Source of the DNA: an uncultured Dorea sp.
GTDB taxonomy: Bacteria; Bacillota; Clostridia; Lachnospirales; Lachnospiraceae
Reading direction: 5' to 3'
DNA length: 14,494 nt
NCBI GenBank assembly: GCA_910584265.1
Contig: CAJTZE010000063.1
Span: 1 to 14,494, forward strand
The translations under genes and the position numbers were made by a program. This document shows, piece by piece, positions 14,312 through 14,494 of this stretch (positions are counted from its first letter, which is position 1; every line of letters starts with the position of its first letter). A model generated the notes under the pieces. That model was not told the DNA's origin. It did not search any database and saw only the letters and a list, made by a program, of their open reading frames with translations.

Positions 14312-14494
14312 ATAATTGAGTTACCATAATATTCATCCTGCGGTTAGGCGCAGATCTGCTTGGATCTTTTGTATTCGTATATTCAGGAGAGGTGTAGGTT
14401 CACACCGGCAATCAAAAACGGCAGAGACTATAACAACAGAGCCTGCAAATAAAAAGTCAAGGCTAAATTGAAAGAACTTTGAAAATTTTATACA
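14312..14494. other. Unassigned non-coding end of window with boxA-like motif
   Basis: No gene is seen. Small dyads are present (GGTGT 14391-14395 with ACACC 14402-14406; AGATC with GATCT near 14352-14367). At 14474-14487 GAACTTTGAAAATT resembles the boxA of Bacillus rRNA leaders (TGTTCTTTGAAAACT). The stretch could be the leader of an rRNA operon or of another gene starting beyond the window, but I found no strong promoter to prove it. Confidence 0.3.

Overview
The window looks like chromosomal DNA of an anaerobic Firmicute, most likely a Lachnospiraceae (Clostridium cluster XIVa, scindens/Dorea-like). The clues are the moderate G+C, strong AAGGAGG-type ribosome binding sites, a gut-type mannose-family PTS, a BaiH/BaiCD-type flavoenzyme and a chorismate mutase-shikimate kinase fusion. 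No species can be fixed from the sequence alone. I see no tRNA, rRNA gene, CRISPR array or complete insertion sequence.

Layout. (1) 1-300 is a GC-rich stretch packed with inverted repeats and no convincing gene; it may be a mobile-element scrap or a structured RNA. (2) 443-5635 is a tight five-gene plus-strand cluster: patatin-like hydrolase, membrane-anchored RbsB-type sugar-binding protein, membrane histidine kinase, NarL-type response regulator, and a second (family 1) solute-binding protein. No ABC permease or ATPase gene is present, so the binding proteins look like sensor inputs of the two-component system. The cluster ends in an intrinsic terminator at 5681-5715. (3) 5760-9771 is a mannose-family PTS operon: IIA, IIB, IIC, IID, a small two-helix membrane protein, a Cof-type HAD phosphatase, and an HPr-like protein whose phosphorylatable His15 is Asp while Ser46 is kept, i.e. 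Crh-like. (4) A strong bidirectional terminator at 9800-9854, flanked by two copies of a 27-base hairpin repeat, separates this operon from a convergent minus-strand gene (9902-11902). That gene encodes a large FMN/4Fe-4S/FAD ene-reductase of the 2,4-dienoyl-CoA reductase/BaiCD/BaiH family. (5) From 12154 a recognisable promoter drives a chorismate mutase-shikimate kinase fusion and a YqeG-type HAD phosphatase, followed by elongation factor P and a terminator. The last 180 bases are non-coding and end in a boxA-like motif.

Working model (inference): an extracellular sugar or glycoconjugate is sensed by the two orphan binding proteins and the kinase. The regulator activates the adjacent PTS operon, which imports and phosphorylates the sugar. 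The HAD protein could dephosphorylate a sugar phosphate, and the Crh-like protein could carry a Ser-P signal for catabolite control without taking part in phosphotransfer. The shikimate/EF-P block is housekeeping and functionally separate.
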